Source: a bacterium
GTDB lineage: Bacteria > Armatimonadota > Fimbriimonadia > Fimbriimonadales > JBAXQP01
Length of the DNA: 6,565 bases
Assembly: GCA_037131655.1 (NCBI GenBank)
Contig: JBAXQP010000158.1
Location: 1-6,565, forward strand
Direction of reading: 5' to 3'
In this document: piece by piece, positions 6,201 through 6,565 of the stretch
How the letters are laid out: each line of letters opens with the position of its first letter
Position numbering within the stretch: the stretch's first letter is position 1
Notes under the pieces: generated by a model
What the model was told of the DNA's origin: nothing
The model's database searches: none
Seen by the model: the letters and a program-made list of their open reading frames with translations, nothing else
Position numbers and translations under genes: made by a program

Positions 6201-6215
6201 CAAGAGAACACCTGA

Positions 6216-6239
6216 ACACTTGAATATACGTTCATATGT
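6216..6239 (-). promoter_or_regulatory. Probable ArsR/SmtB-type operator
   Basis: An imperfect 12-12 dyad centred between 6227 and 6228, with TGAA (6221-6224) and TTCA (6231-6234) cores and 8 of 12 positions symmetric. TGAA-n6-TTCA within AT-rich flanks is the hallmark of SmtB/CadC-class operators. A further TGAA half-site (6213-6216) lies 8 bases from the first. The dyad begins right after the putative -10 element and covers the expected start of transcription (about 6233), so a bound repressor would block RNA polymerase. Binding by the adjacent regulator is inferred. Confidence 0.65.
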
Positions 6240-6248
6240 ATTTTACCA
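6240..6248 (-). promoter_or_regulatory. Putative extended -10 promoter of the metal operon
   Basis: The minus strand reads TGGTAAAAT, the same 9-mer found ahead of the PIN/TRAM operon. The hexamer 17 bases upstream (GCTTAA, 6263-6268) is a poor -35. The element directly abuts the operator dyad, as expected for an ArsR-controlled promoter. The transcript would have a leader of about 30 bases. Confidence 0.5.
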
Positions 6249-6565
6249 TAGTCCTTCTTATCTTAAGCCAGTAAATTTAGCAGGTTAGATGTCGAATCTC
6301 ACCACAATGTGAACGGTTGAGGTCACTCAAGATAGAACATTAGTAGGAAGCTGCATAAAGAAGAATCATCCTTGCGATGTCACATTTCAATGGCTAGTGG
6401 GCAAGTCCCCAAACCCCCGATTTTCAATCAGGCTTCATGCTTATATCCGATCCGGCTTTACCTATTTTCAGCGTGCAAACTGATGAAGTTACCTGGTAGA
6501 ATTTAATTTAGAAAAGAAAAAGTATTAAAGTTCCAATATAAGTAATATAGCTTGGAATACATAAG
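6249..6565. other. Non-coding right flank
   Basis: No credible reading frame is visible on either strand; stops are frequent and no start with a ribosome-binding site opens a long frame. Several inverted repeats occur: TTGAG/CTCAA (6317-6330), AATGTGA (6306-6312) with TCACATT (6380-6386), and CTTCAT (6433-6438) with ATGAAG (6483-6488). GGGCAAGTCCCC near 6399-6410 recalls the 5' half of 6S RNA but lacks an identifiable partner strand. The last 90 bases are AT-rich. The block is likely an intergenic spacer, possibly holding an unrecognised small RNA or the promoter of a gene beyond the edge. Confidence 0.5.
6531..6557. repeat. AT-rich inverted repeat at the right edge
   Basis: TTCCAA (6531-6536) pairs with TTGGAA (6552-6557), and the inner TATA (6537-6540) pairs with TATA (6546-6549), with a 2-base bulge and a 5-base loop. 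It lacks the G+C-rich stem and T-run of a terminator, so an operator for a gene beyond the window is as likely as an RNA hairpin. Confidence 0.35.

Noticed and set aside
6345..6375. Very short minus-strand leader peptide frame (ATG near 6370, 9 codons)
   Set aside because: It has only AAGG directly against the ATG, no downstream attenuator-like structure and no regulatory codon run.
6399..6410. tRNA T-arm at GGGCAAGTCCCC
   Set aside because: The loop does not fit the TTCRA pattern, and no acceptor, D or anticodon arms can be placed around it.

Overview
The window carries five protein-coding genes, all on the minus strand, in two transcription units, flanked by non-coding sequence at both ends. 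No tRNA, rRNA, CRISPR array or insertion sequence was recognised. Base composition looks moderate (mid-40s % GC by eye) and similar across the genes. The organism is a bacterium that uses the MEP isoprenoid pathway. An IspD-IspF fusion, a membrane-anchored PIN/TRAM protein (YacL type) next to ispD, and a long-form hibernation factor do not together fix a phylum. The PIN/TRAM-IspD neighbourhood is known from Firmicutes, Deinococcus-Thermus and related lineages, and the GTAGGG-type palindrome at the left edge recalls repeats in Chloroflexi- and Armatimonadota-like genomes. That assignment is only a guess.

Right-hand unit (read leftwards from about 6248 to 3512): an ArsR/SmtB-family metal sensor followed, with overlapping reading frames, by a P1B-type ATPase of the ZntA/CadA (Zn/Cd/Pb) class. 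An extended -10 promoter abuts an imperfect dyad with TGAA/TTCA cores just ahead of the regulator. This fits the usual loop in which the apo-sensor represses its own operon and metal releases it, so that the pump exports the metal.

Left-hand unit (read leftwards from about 3439 to 291): PIN/TRAM membrane protein, then the bifunctional IspDF enzyme, then long-form HPF, closed by a strong intrinsic terminator at 291-323. The PIN/TRAM and ispDF frames overlap by up to 68 bases, and the ispDF stop codon shares a base with the hpf Shine-Dalgarno, so the three are almost certainly co-transcribed and probably translationally coupled. The unit joins a putative RNA-processing/ribonuclease-fold protein, two steps of isoprenoid precursor synthesis, and ribosome hibernation.

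Both units share the same 9-base extended -10 element (TGGTAAAAT) with poor -35 boxes. The flanks (1-290 and about 6249-6565) hold only structure: a 56-base palindromic repeat and alternative hairpins on the left, and a weak 6S-RNA-like motif and an AT-rich dyad on the right. The genes belong to known families. The features most worth a second look are the PIN/TRAM-ispDF overlap, the proline-rich exported loop of the PIN/TRAM protein, and departures from consensus in the ATPase.
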